This document shows positions 11,874 to 22,440 of a stretch of DNA of 64,000 nt, piece by piece. Both the position numbers and the translations under genes were made by a program. The DNA is taken from positions 4,104,299 through 4,168,298 of the forward strand of contig CM030935.1 of assembly GCA_018136815.1 (NCBI GenBank), read 5' to 3'. The stretch is from Isochrysis galbana (taxonomy: Eukaryota; Haptophyta; Isochrysidales; Isochrysidaceae). Numbering within the stretch: position 1 is the stretch's first letter; the number at the start of each line of letters is the position of its first letter. A model generated the notes under the pieces. It searched no databases. It had not been told where the DNA came from and was given only the letters and a program-made list of their open reading frames with translations.

Positions 11874-12018
11874 CCCCCCCCCCTCTCTCTCCCCCTCTCC
11901 TTTACTGTCTGCCTTCTTCTTCCCTTTCCCCTCCCAACTCTCTCATCTTTCTCTCCTATCTCCCTCTCTCCTCCCTCTCTCACAATATCATGAACAGGAG
12001 AAGGGGGCGCGGGCGCCG

Positions 12019-14532
12019 ATGCGGCGTCCGAATCCGCTGGCCGAGGCGGGCTCGGCCTCCTCCTCGTCAGCGAGCTCGTCGCGCTCGAGCTCTCCGTCGC
12101 GCCACCCGTCGGAGGTGCGTGTGCGCGACATTTTGAGCCGCCGGCGCCCCTGCCTCCACTCGCGCTGCTGCGTCGGGCTCCAGCTGGTGCTTCTGGCTGC
12201 GCTGAGTGTGCTGCTCGCACTGCCCGTGCTGCTGTACGTTCTGCTCGTGCGGCTGGTGCCCTCGACGCCAATTCCGAGCAGCCTGCCGCACTCGATTCAT
12301 ACCGTCATTCGCGGACGACGCTGGGCCGAGCGAGCAAAACGGCGAGTCTCGATGCGTTCCTCGTCGCGCGCTCAGCCAGACAATGAGCTGCAGCCCATCA
12401 CCAAGCCGGCTGCGGAGGGAGGCAGCAAGGGGGAGAGGAGCGTGTGCGCAAAGGACTCGGGCTTCTTGATCCAGGGGCATGATGACGCTCTCGATCTCGA
12501 GGCGGGTTGCACCAAGGGAGCGGGTCCCCTCCGGCCTCCAGAGACCAGTGCCCCAGAGTGTGACTGGAGCTCGCTCCATGCTGGGCTATGCTGGCTCACG
12601 GGAGCTCACGATCCCTCGCGGTCAACAGTGGTGTACGTACATGGCTGGCAGCCCGGCACGACTGCTCGCGGCTTCCGAGAGACTCTCAGGTGGCGCGACA
12701 ACACTCGTCACCGTGACATAGGCGTCTCTGGTGAGCTAGTTCCAGATGTTGACGCGCTACCCTTGTGGGCCTCACGTGGGTGGAATGTCGCGATCTTTTA
12801 CTGGAATCAGTTCGCGGACGACAATCTGACCGAGGCGGAGCGAAAGATCCATTCTACATTTGGGGAAAATGGGAATGGGATGCGGTGGCAGCGAAGACTC
12901 GACGATGGCACCACGGTGATGTGCGAGGCAGGGGAGGACGCTGTATGTGTTGCTGACATGCTCGTGAGAGTGATAGAGCCCATCTGGCATCTCGGGACAG
13001 ATGAACCGGGCGAGGCCGCTGGGACCATCGGGGACGTAACTCTGGGCTTGTGCAATACTGCAGCGAATTGCGCTGATGTCACGAATGGCACGGAGGAAGG
13101 AGCGCGACGTCAACTAAACCCAAAGGCCAGCGACGCGGATACGATGGAGAGCGTTCAGTCTAGCACGGTTCGGGACACTGAGACATGCAGGCGGAGTAGC
13201 ACGAGCTCATGCGATCGAGTCAGGGGCCGGAGGCAAAAGCCACCGGGACGCCAGCTGCGTCTCGTAGGTCATTCACTGGGCGCTCAGCTTGTGCTGGAAG
13301 CGGCCGGCCGTCTTCTCGCCCGACAGACCCCGAAGCTTAAGAAGCATCTCACTTTGGCTGAGGTGAGGGGGAGCCCACAAGTCATTCAGATATCTACCTT
13401 CCGCACACGCCTGCTGAGATATCTCTTTGCACGGGCCGCATGCAGCAGACGACTATCCTGCCCTCTGGCCGCGACCACAAGCCACCTCGTCACCTCTCCT
13501 TGCAGATTGGACCTGATCCTTCGCCATTGCGGATTGTGTTGATTGACCCCTACTTTACCGCTGGTGCCAAGGCGTACCTACCGCATGGGCGCACACCTGT
13601 TGAACACGCAGATGTCAACCTTCTTTCTGTTCTGCATGCAATGCCCTCGCTGCCTATCGAGTGCTACCGTGCTTCAATACTCGGCGACCCACCCGCCTGC
13701 TCATCGCTGCTTCATCATCTCGGAGCCCCAACGCCTACACTTCATGAACTCACCGCATTTGCTTACGTGATCCCTCCGGCTATCCACCCACTATCTCCGC
13801 GCGCACGACATATTGCCGCATTCAACCTCTATTTCCTGTCCATAGCACGGGTACGTCGCATGTGTTGTATGGCAGCCTATGCTTCCGGGATGAATCGCAA
13901 ATCCATATTGCACGATCCGACACTTTCCACAGCACCAACACTGATTAGTTAGCTTTGGGATCATGTACATCTTTCCGGTTCATCTGTGACCCTTGCAGGT
14001 GGAGAACCCCGACGGTGAATGGGACGGGCACATGCACCCAGGAGCCTCAGATTCCGAGGTTCGTCGCCATATGCTGACGAGGATGGTAGTTCCGACATGG
14101 TCCAAGTTGATCGACTCTGGTGTGCAGCAGGTTTCCGCCACCCGCTCAAGTTCTTGTCATTCGTCCTCGCCCCTAATCACACCACCAAGACCCTTCTTAA
14201 GCAGTCTTGGATTGCGAAATTTCCACGAGGAGCTCGAATCCCCGGGTGACGGCGGGTCGCAGAACTCCAGCAATCTATCAACTGCGCGCCTTATGGTTGG
14301 TGTGGATAGGCGCACAACCTCGGGCTCGGACACGGCGCGCTCTACTTTGGATGACGTGCTTCTGGATGCATCGGAGGCGACGCTAGATCTATCAGAAGCC
14401 TTCGCGGCCTCAGCCGATTGGGCACTTGCTTCCGCTGCTGAAGCAGCCAAGATTGTCTCGTCCCCTCGGGCAGCGCCGCCAGGACAAGAGGCCAAGTTTG
14501 AGGACAAGCCTCGTCCGCCCGCCGCCAACTAG
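12019..14532 (+). CDS. Alpha/beta-hydrolase, membrane-anchored, 3 exons
   Basis: Exons are 12019-13362, 13506-13850 and 13999-14532, with GT-AG introns of 143 and 148 bases, all phase 0; the product is about 740 residues. I chose ATG 12019 because the frame upstream is only the CT repeat. Residues about 55-85 form a transmembrane anchor (LQLVLLAALSVLLALPVLLYVLL). The catalytic region shows VVYVHGWQPGTT (oxyanion HGW), WNVAIFYWNQFADDN, and GHSLGAQLVLEA with the nucleophile Ser. Exon 2 supplies RIVLIDPYFTAGAKAYLP (probable acid region) and exon 3 has VENPDGEWDGHMHPG (candidate catalytic His). A large Ser/Ala-rich C-terminal tail follows. The substrate is unknown; lipase/esterase activity is an inference from the fold. 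Confidence 0.75.
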
Positions 14533-14863
14533 ACATAGCTCGATGAGCTCTACTTCTTGCCTCTTGCCAGGTTGGGTCCATCAATGCTGCGGCGTACCAA
14601 ACGACCACAGTAGGGCTCAAGGGCTCCGAGTGCGCATTCCGATCTTCAATCTAGATCTTTGCATTTCGCTTCCCAAGGGGCACAGACAGTGCGTGCCTCT
14701 TTACGGGATCCATCCTCGTCTATCCCAGCTAGATTTTTTAAGCTTTCATACCCACTCACCGCAAACTGTGCCCGTCTCTCTAGATCTAGAATCGTAACGA
14801 TGGCACGCCTACGTATCTTAGACAGCGCGCGCACGTGTGTGGCTCATCACCATTCACAGGTGA
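14533..14863. other. Intergenic, 3' flank
   Basis: Nothing beyond the probable 3' UTR of the hydrolase gene is recognised. Confidence 0.4.
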
Positions 14864-14925
14864 TAAATAAATAAAATGATTAATGTTGTATCCTAGCCAA
14901 CCCCACTCGCTAATTAGACAAGAAG
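14864..14925 (-). mobile_element. Family A 3'-end fragment
   Basis: On the minus strand it ends ...GGTTGGCTAGGATACAAC and an A/T tail with repeated TTTA units, matching the 3' ends at 3701-3760, 26255-26311 and 41247-41300. It is a strongly 5'-truncated copy. Confidence 0.65.
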
Positions 14926-15004
14926 CGCTCATTTGCCCTGCAAACACCTCGCCCCTTCCGTCTTCCGTTGGTAGGTCTGTTTATCACCTGGGCATATGTG
15001 GTTT

Positions 15005-15645
15005 AAAACAACTTCATAATAATCTTACCGCACTCGCGGCGAATGGAACCACTACCTACACGTAGCATACTTTCTGCACACACCCACTCCCTCGGCCCTT
15101 CCCCCTCCGCCATCAGGCGGCTCCCCCCGTGCACTACTAGGGGGATAGGGGTGAAGGGCTTAGATATTGTCCGGTGGCCCGCCCCCCCCCCCCCCCCGGT
15201 GATCCGTTCCCCCCTTCCTCCTTTGCCTACCAGGCTGGTGGCGGCCACAGACCACAGACCTCAGTCAGACCCGACTTATCCTGTAAACAGGTGCGGGACT
15301 TATCTATTTTTCGGTGAGCGGAGCTCTCGCTCCGCCCGCCCCCTTCTCCGCGCTCTCTCTTCCCTCTCTCCTGCAGGCACGCGCGATGGCGCGCCTGCGA
15401 CAGGCCTGCAGCTGCCGCTGGCGACCCCTGGAGGCTCTTGGAGGCCAGCTCAGGAGCTCAGGGGCCAGAGGAGGCTGGGCTGGGCCCTGGCCTCCCCTGC
15501 CTCTCCCCCGCTGGCGCTCCTGGGCCTCAGGAGCCCCCACTTTGCACCTGTCTGCCTGTCGAACAGGGGGGGAGGGGGGTTGGAGCGATGGGCTGGCCAC
15601 GACAGGCCAGGACGCGCGAGGCAGGCGAGCCTGCCACTGAGAGAG
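15005..15645 (-). mobile_element. Family B retroposon copy 2
   Basis: It is collinear with 1-600: the 3' block TCTTACCGCACTCGCGGCG at 15023, then CATCAGGCGGCTCC, CTAGGGGGATAGGGG, a C-run at 15179-15197, and the CAGGCACGCGCGATGGCGCG region. The hairpin 5' end is lost; homology fades after GCCACGACAGGCCAGGA near 15610. Confidence 0.6.
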
Positions 15646-15819
15646 TAAATTTTAAATTTTTAACAAATTTTATGGGTCGCGGCGCGGCAAAGGAACGGGA
15701 CTAGCGCGCACACAAGACAGGACTCCCTGCCGCGGCGAGCGCAAGCACGCTCTTCACGAGCTTAATACCTGCGCTAGCCGGAGCACCCCTCCCTCCACAC
15801 TCAAACAGCCCCCCACGCC

Positions 15820-16745
15820 AAGATCCTGTTCTGGTCTCGCAGGCAAGGGGGCCTAATGGGAGGGTGAGGAGCAACTCCTCAAAGAGGAGCTTTGGGGAAG
15901 GAGATGTTTGAGTGGGGGCGCTATACCCTTGCGCTAGGCATGGGCAGCGACGCCGCCTCAAGACATGTCCTCCCTCTGGTCTTGAGTCGAAATTTTTGGT
16001 GTTTGAAACCGAGGGCGAGGGGGTTTGTGCTTCTTGGGTTGGTTGTAGTGGGATGAGGGAGTGGGAGATGGAGTGAAGTGTTGAAAGAGGGCCCAAGGCA
16101 GGGCACTGAGTTGTAGGTACTTGTGGCCCACAAGCGTGGGGTGAAAACGGGAAGTGTATCAACATGTGTCTTGAATTGAAATTTTTGGTGCTTTGAACAG
16201 AGGGCGGGGGGTTCGTGCTGTTTGGGTTGGTTGAAGTGTGAAGGAGGAGTGGGAGAGGGAGTCTAGTGTTGAAAGAGGGCCCAAGGCAGGGCACTGAGTG
16301 ATTGGTACTAGTGGCCCACAAGAGTGGGGTGAAGACGAGAATTGTGTCAACAAGTTGGAAAACAGAGGCATGGGGTGCTCTCCGTATGGGGTTGATGGTT
16401 GTGAAGTGCCCTCCCATGTTGGGTGCACTGATGGTAGAGGTTTCCACCATGGGGAGGGCAGCTGAGCTACCCTCCCACATGAGGTGCTCTTGGGGTGGGA
16501 AGGTTTCCCACTGTAGGAGGGGTCTCAAAGACCCCCTGCATGATGCGCAGAGCCATGGTGGCAACCTGTTCGGTGCCAATGCTCGCCACCCCGCGCGCTT
16601 GCGCGGGTGTGGTTTGGATGGGTTGGATGGGCTCTGAGAGGGCTTTCTGACGAGCCGCCTCGGGCGGCGTGGGGCGTCCCAGGTGGGGCGCGGTGGCGAG
16701 GGTCGCCTGGGGCTCGGGAGCGGTCGCGGCACGCTCCATAGTTTA
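15820..16745 (-). repeat. Dispersed repeat family F with internal duplication
   Basis: The segment from about 15825 (GGTCTCGCAGGCAAGG, GGGCGCTATACCCTTGCGC) to 16440 is homologous to 59065-59470. Within it a unit of about 189 bp is tandemly duplicated: AATTTTTGGT at 15991 and 16180, followed each time by GTTGAAAGAGGGCCCAAGGC. A minus-strand frame at 16739-16467 (Ala/Pro-rich, HLGRPTPPEAARQKAL...) could be the start of a gag-like protein but has no diagnostic motif. The repeat class is unknown. Confidence 0.5.
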
Positions 16746-16794
16746 AACTATAACAATAGTTCTATCCTGCCACTGAGAACTGAGAGAGTAGAGA

Positions 16795-16945
16795 GTGGGT
16801 CAGCAGAGCAGTGCGTTCCTGGCAAGCCATCAGGCATGCCAGGAGCATGGGTGGTTCCTCCCCCATGGCAGGGGAGGAGTGGAGAGAGGGGAGGGGGGGG
16901 GGCTCGTGCACCCCAATGGGCGAACTAAGTATAAACTTAGTTGTC
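16795..16945 (-). mobile_element. Family A/B 5'-end fragment
   Basis: The plus strand ends with GGGCGAACTAAGTATAAACTTAGTTG, i.e. the sense-strand hairpin at the 5' end, preceded by the TCCTCCCCCATGGCAGGGG block common to families A and B. The 3' part is absent, so it is a truncated or recombined copy. Confidence 0.6.
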
Positions 16946-17204
16946 TGGGCATATGCATATGTGGTTAGCATAGTTTTGTGTTGGGTGCCAGGCACGCCTA
17001 GCTAGGCATAAGGCAGACCTTGAAGATGCAGCGGATCGCGGCGGGCGGCGGGTCGCATCAAGCGGGAGGAACGCAAGCAACGAGAAGCTTTCAAGTGTCC
17101 GAGCGAGGAAGCAGGCGAAGGCAAAGGAACTAGAGAGGCTGGGGGCCATCATATTGTGCACACGATACTCGGAGCTTGAGCTGGAGACTTGAGAAACTTC
17201 AGAA

Positions 17205-17345
17205 TAACCTACTTTTATAAGTAGGGGGCAACGGGGGCCTCGCGCCCCCCTCACTCCATCGCGGACACCCCCCGGGTTGGGCCCGTACAATCGACACCAG
17301 CCCCTGCCCTCTGTGGCAGGTGGCAGGGGTAGGGCACTCATCAAC
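17205..17345 (+). mobile_element. Family I retroposon 5' end
   Basis: It starts with the perfect hairpin CTACTTTTATAAGTAG (17209-17224), then a second G-run/C-run hairpin (GGGGGCCTCGCGCCCCC), then text related to 28800-28950 and 47090-47170 (CCATCGCGGACACCCC, CCCCTGCC..GGCAGG). It has the same two-hairpin head as family A with a different stem sequence. Confidence 0.5.
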
Positions 17346-17523
17346 CTGGCCCAGACCCCGAGTGGGCGCGGGCCGCGATTCGCACTCCCTCGCCCATTCT
17401 GCATGCTGGGCCTGCCCTCGAGCTGACTTCCCCCCCATCCCTGGTCGCTAGGCAGACAAGGGCCTCGGGGCGGCTCCCATGCATGGCCAGCGAGGCGAGC
17501 GTGGGAGAGGCAGCGAGGGGTGT

Positions 17524-17765
17524 GGAATCAAGCTCAAGCTCGCGCTTGATTGTGGCAAGTCGCAAGTCTCAATGGGGTACGGGCCAAGGAGCAAGGAGTG
17601 AAGAGAAGTCTTGAAGTCTTGAGAGAGGGGGAAAGAAAGGGCGCGCTACATCACGACGACGGCCCACGAGACACCACCCCACATCACTCACTCACCAACA
17701 AGAAAACTCCGAAAACTAACGCAGCATCGCACCAACAAACCAATGAAACAAATAAGGACGTAAAC
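17524..17765 (+). repeat. Retrotransposon leader-like repeat, family D copy 2
   Basis: It carries the inverted repeat AATCAAGC...GCTTGATT, then AAGAGAAGTCTTGA, GGGCGCGCTACATCACGACG and CAACAAGAAAACTCCGAAAA, as at 9885 and 40158. After 17765 the sequence diverges from the other copies. Confidence 0.6.
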
Positions 17766-18360
17766 GAACAAATTCGGCGTGCAATGCGCAATGCGGCGGA
17801 GCTTCGAGACAACTCATTGGCGAAAACAAAACTCACTCAATTTTTCTCACACACTACACATTGATAGAAGCACCGCATCCGCCTAGAGTATGAAATCCAC
17901 TGGATGCGTCACCCCCCGACTTAAGTCGAGCGTCCACGCGAGTCATGGGGTGATCAGGCCCAAAACAAGCATGAAAGAACGAACAAAAGCCGAAACCGAA
18001 ACAATGAAACAAACACTATTGAGAGTGTGTGTGACTGTGTGACCCCTTGTCTTAGCCCCCAAAGAGCGTGCACTCTCAGTGGGTTCGCGGATGGTTCAAA
18101 GACAAGTAAGTCTCAATCGTGGTGCACGTAGGGGGGGGGACGTGTATGTTGTGCCATATCCACCCTATTCCGTAATTTCCCCCCCGCTGTCTTCCCTTCC
18201 TAGCCCGCCACGCCTCCATCTATATAAAGAAATGAAGGAGAGTACCAGCCGCCAGCAGTCGTCCCGTTCGACTTCTGCCCGACTGCGCTGTGTTCGTTCC
18301 GCCGTCCGCCTCAAGGTGAGTGAGCGTGTCGCGTCCGTCCTCCCATCCCAAAAATACTCC
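17766..18360. promoter_or_regulatory. Possible LTR/promoter with TATA box
   Basis: A clear TATATAAA at 18221-18228 lies about 450 bases upstream of the LNR gene and just downstream of retroelement leader D. It is followed after about 90 bases by AAGGTGAGTGAG, a good 5' splice site. It could be a retrotransposon promoter or the gene's own promoter with a leader intron; the sequence does not decide. Confidence 0.35.
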
Positions 18361-18679
18361 TACTACTAACTAGGTGAAGATGATCCGGAGATTATAAGAG
18401 GGGAGAGAGGAGAGAGAGGAGGAAGAAGAATGGCCGCCAGCCGGCCGGAGGAGGAGAGAGAGTGTGAGGAAGCGCCGAGCCCGGTCCTCAATATGTAGAG
18501 AGAGACGAGCGAGAGCGCTGCGGCGGTGAGGCGAGGGGAGAGAGAGGGTAGGGGTAGGGGTGGGAGGCGGAGACGGGGGCTCGCTAGTAGGAGGGAGGAG
18601 GAGGGCCTGAGAGAGGGTGGAGTGGGGGGAAGGGGCGCGGCGGGGGGGTGCTCCTTCTCTCTGGCGGCGTCCTCGCGCG

Positions 18680-19354
18680 ATGGCGCAGGCGGTGCTGCTG
18701 GTGGGCGGAGTGGCCACCGCGCTCGAGCAGCGACAGAGCACCTTCCTCTGCTCCAACGACTGCATCTTCCCCGCCGACCAGGCCTGCGACGATGGCGGAC
18801 CGGGCTCCACCTTCGAGATATGCGAGTTTGGGACCGACTGCGATGACTGCGGGCCACAGGAGGTAGGTATCTCCTGCAACAACGAATGCGTTGAGGGAGT
18901 GCCTCAGTGGGCTAGCGATGGCTTCTGTGATGATGGTGGCCCTGGCGCGAGCTCCTCGCGCTGCGCATATGGCACCGACTGCGTTGACTGCGGCGCTCGC
19001 GGGGTTGAAGCGCCGTACATGCCGCCGAGTCCACTGGCGGATTCACCATCACCACCGGGATCCCCTCCGCCGCCATCGCCGTTGAGCCCAGAGCCTTCGC
19101 CGCCACCGCCCCCATCGCCACTATCACCACTGCCGTCCCCACCTCCACCTCCATCTCCTTTATCACCAGAGCCTTCACCACCTCCACCACCCTTTCATGG
19201 CAGTCCTGCTCAGGAGCTAGCCCCGGTGCCACCCCCATTTTCGCCGTGGCCAGACGTCAGCCCACCACCCCCGCCGCCATCTCCACAGTCTCCAGAGCCG
19301 TCTCCTCCACCGCCTCCTCAGCCCTTGCGGCCAGCCAGCAAGCCTCGCGGCTGA
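18680..19354 (+). CDS. Secreted LNR-like, proline-rich surface protein
   Basis: The 224-residue frame starts at ATG 18680 with a short hydrophobic leader (MAQAVLLVGGVATAL). Two cysteine modules follow: CSNDCIFPADQACDDGGPGS..CEFGTDCDDCG and CNNECVEGVPQWASDGFCDDGGPG..CAYGTDCVDCG. Spacing and acidic DDGG/DC residues match the Notch/Lin-12 repeat-like (LNR) calcium-binding type. The C-terminal half is nearly all Pro and Ser (SPPPPPSPLSPEPSPPP...), like hydroxyproline-rich extracellular glycoproteins of algae. It is probably a cell-surface or scale/wall-associated protein. The end at KPRG-stop may be a real terminus or a retained intron. Confidence 0.65.
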   Translation: MAQAVLLVGGVATALEQRQSTFLCSNDCIFPADQACDDGGPGSTFEICEFGTDCDDCGPQEVGISCNNECVEGVPQWASDGFCDDGGPGASSSRCAYGTDCVDCGARGVEAPYMPPSPLADSPSPPGSPPPPSPLSPEPSPPPPPSPLSPLPSPPPPPSPLSPEPSPPPPPFHGSPAQELAPVPPPFSPWPDVSPPPPPPSPQSPEPSPPPPPQPLRPASKPRG

Positions 19355-19920
19355 ATCGCCGCAGAGTAGAACCCTGCCGAGATTTCCAGGTGCAGTCTCA
19401 GACCAGCCCGCCAAGACAGAGAGCGAAGCGCGGGTCGTGTCCATGCTCGGATGCCGCTTTACCTAGTGCGATGTTGCATTGTATGACTCATACACGCTAT
19501 GATGTTGGGGCTGATATCGACCGCGGCTCGCAACATGAGCCTATCACTGCATCCATAATTCCTAACACCGCCATTGCGCCTCGCCCGGCGGGCTCGCGCA
19601 TCTACGCCAGCTCTTGTGTCCAGCTCTATCGAGTCTTTACTGTGTCGCTCTCTCGTGCGGGGGGGGGGGGGGTAAGGGAGGTCCCTGGGGAATCCTTGGA
19701 CACCCAGGAGGGGTGGAAAATAGTGGTTGAAAAGCGTGAGTGACCGGCCTACACTAACTGTTACGTGCCGGCTACACGCCAACGCTCGCCGCGTACGCGT
19801 CAGCCGCGCACCACGACGATGCAGATCAGCATCTTGCGGAGTCAGTACGAGAGCATGCCCAAGTGGGCCTGGCTGGGAGTGCGGCTCGCGACCCACGCCC
19901 ACTGGGGGTCTGGGTGGTGG
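19355..19920. other. Intergenic, 3' flank
   Basis: No feature is supported apart from a G homopolymer at 19659-19671. Confidence 0.4.
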
Positions 19921-19924
19921 TGTT

Positions 19925-20062
19925 GATTGCCCTGCTCATGCCAAAATGCCAAAAGGCAGAGCATGGGATTGACCGACAGGCCCCCCGGAGGGGAATTGGT
20001 GCCTGAGAGGGGGGACGCGAGGCGCCGCCCCCCATGCTGAACTAAGTATAAACTTAGTTGTC
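19925..20062 (-). mobile_element. Hairpin-headed retroposon 5' end, divergent member
   Basis: The plus strand ends GCGCCGCCCCCCATGCTGAACTAAGTATAAACTTAGTTG, so the sense strand starts with the family A hairpin. The body upstream (19925-20010) differs from A and B. This is a family A head on another body. Confidence 0.5.
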
Positions 20063-21561
20063 TTCCTCTGTGGAAGCACGTGTGCCTCGCGCCACACGCG
20101 GCCCATGCGTCCTCGTCGCCCTAGGCGCCAGCCACGGCGCGCGCGGCTCGGCTCTCCCGCTCGCCACCGTCGCCGTCGCTGGCGGCCCTCCCACTCCTCC
20201 GCTCTCGGAGGTAATGTGAGTAATGTCATCATTTACGATATCATCTCGTGCTGGTGACGTCCGTCGGTCCATCGGTCTGTGGAGACAAGGGCGACAAAAT
20301 GAGATCGAGAGGGCGATGAGAGATCGGCTGCGACTCGGTTCACGAGATCGAGAGACGCGCCAGATCGGCGCCGCAGCCCGCCCGTTTCACTTGTCGACCA
20401 TGGGAAAGACAGGCGCGCTCTACCCGACATCGCGGGCACTTCCGGCTTCCGGATGGCCACTTCATATTGAAAAGCTCACAACTCGGCGTCTTTTCGGAAT
20501 ACAACGCCCTATGTACACCGCACCAGAAACTCTGCCGCTTCAGCAGGGGGGGGGGAATGCTGCGGCTCGCTCTTCCCTCTTGCGCTCGGCCAGTTCTCCC
20601 CCAATCACTAGTGTAGATGGTCCGTTGATGTTAGTCGTTAGTCTTTTGTGTCGTGGTTTTTCTGTTCTGCCCGTTTTGGCTATCTGCGTCGATTCTGTTG
20701 CCCCCGCCATGTTTACCCCTGCCGTCACTCAGTTCGCGTCCGAGCACTTGGGAGAGGTCCACGTCGGGCCTGGCACCCCTCCCTCGTCTCATCCCGTCCC
20801 GGTAGTTCTGCCCACGCTTAGCTCCCCCCATCTCTCCATCAAGCAGTCATACATGCGTCCATTCCCACCCTTTGCACTCACACACCACACCGCACTCCTC
20901 CACACCACAACCACTTTAGCACAGAGTGAGTGCGCTTCGCCACGCCAAGCCACCACAACCAACACAAAAAGTTTCGGTTCGCGCTCTCACCGCGCCACAC
21001 CAAGGTCCTCTCACTCACATCACAGGCGAAAGGCTACCGAAGTGGCCCGCCATACTTCGAGGCTGAAGGACTATCACGACATCGCAGGTCAATAGACTCC
21101 AGCCAAAAGTCATGCATGGGCATGCTCATAGTAGGTACACAAAGAGAATAGTTCAAGCTAGTGGCAGATCATCATCTACCTGGGCAGGCTATCGACGCGT
21201 CCTCAGCTGGCAGACTCTAGTCCCCGCGCCGCGAGCACCGCGTCGCCCTCACACCTAGGAGTTTTGTCTTTTGCCGCAGAACTGAAGCCTCCGCGATAAC
21301 GGGAGCGCGCCGGTGTCGAGGACCACTGGAAGACAAGTGGCCTTCAACAGCTTTGGATGTTGAGGCTAATATGCTTGCACATGATGCTCATGCAACATGG
21401 GATGGGTGCTCATGCGGGCCGGTCGCCACTCGTGGTCGATGCTGTGCCAGGTTTAAAAGCCATCAGAGTCGACTAACAGGCGAGTTCACTCTCGCTCCGG
21501 TACTCCCACATCATGCAGCTCACGCCTGACGAGGTAGGCTGGGGTCGACTCATTGCCTGCC
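20063..21561. other. Unassigned 1.5-kb region
   Basis: There is a long plus-strand frame (20223-21095, 290 codons) with Ser/Pro/His-rich, unconserved-looking content and no motif; I do not call it a gene. A stretch around 21027-21090 (after a good CACATCACAG acceptor) could be an exon. Otherwise nothing is supported. Confidence 0.3.
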
Positions 21562-22440
21562 TTAGTCATACCGTCGAAAGGAGGCTCTGGCGCGGCAGAG
21601 CGGGCACGTCGGTTGCCGTACGGCCCAGTAAGACCAACAATTGGAATGGAGCGCCTGACAGCACGTCGGGCACGTCCAATACGCGCCATGTATCCCAAGC
21701 TCATCACAGCAGATGGCACAATCATTATGAGGGTTTGGCCGGCGGGGAGGCATGAAGTCCATGCTGGCGGGCGGCGACGCGGGCAGCGCCCAGAAGAATC
21801 CGGACTTGGCGCGTTTGGACGAGCGCAGCTTCTGGCAGGTGGCACAATTTGTATTCCTGCACTCTCGCACATGGTGCATCAATAGCTGCTTCATCTGTGT
21901 AGGTGAGGGTGGTGCATGAGGTCAACTCCGTGTCCTCCCGCCTTGAGGGTGCCGTGTCGGGCAGTAGTTGGGAGGAGACGTTCTCACCTGCGCCGGGCCG
22001 AGCTGCCGCACGCGCTGCCTTGCCTTGAACCAGACGCTCGAGCACATGCCGTCGCTCCATCCCACCCTTCTCACAGCCTGCGCTCGTCGGTCGGCACGGA
22101 GCTCGAGCCCAACGATGTCGTCGTGGTATTTGGGCACAGCAGACTGCACCCCTCTGGCGTGAGCATCGGTGAGTTTGGGCGCGAGCTCGCAGGGCTGACA
22201 GACCGCGGTAGTGGATACCAGTCTCGTCCGATGGAGCGCCGCCCATAGCCTACACATCTTGCACTGGGCGGGCGTGCCGTCCTCGGCGTCTCTCTCGATG
22301 ATCCTCAGCGAGCAGGTGAGACAGTGGGCCTCCACGCGGCGCAGCGCGTCCTTCGCCTCGGCGCAGGTACTGTCTGGGCAGATGTGCCTCGTGCAGTGGA
22401 AGGCGTGCACCAGCTCGAGCGCCGACATCGTCCTCGCCAT
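21562..22440 (-). CDS. TAZ zinc-finger plus RING-like protein, 2 exons
   Basis: Exon 1 is 22440-22219 and exon 2 is 21894-21562; the 324-base GT-AG intron is phase 0. The product is about 184 residues. Residues 1-100 form a TAZ zinc finger: HAFHCTRHICPDSTC, then HCLTC, CKMCRLWAALHRTR and, across the splice, HHVRECRNTNCATCQKL. This gives the HC3-type ligand sets of CBP/p300 TAZ domains. The splice is supported because it completes the last ligand set. The C-terminal part CAICCDEL...CPTCCQALHSNCWSYW...CPLC is a RING-like cross-brace. A role in transcription or ubiquitin transfer is inferred; HAT and bromodomain are absent, so it is not CBP itself. Confidence 0.7.

Noticed and set aside
15701-16732. 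A 343-codon minus-strand frame, Pro/Ser/Thr-rich
   Set aside because: It lies across repeat F, including the 189-bp duplication, has no recognisable domain, and its relative at 59123-59590 is not in a consistent frame.
20223-21095. A 290-codon open frame
   Set aside because: No domain, unusual Ser/His/Pro composition and poly-G-encoded glycine; most likely chance in GC-rich DNA.
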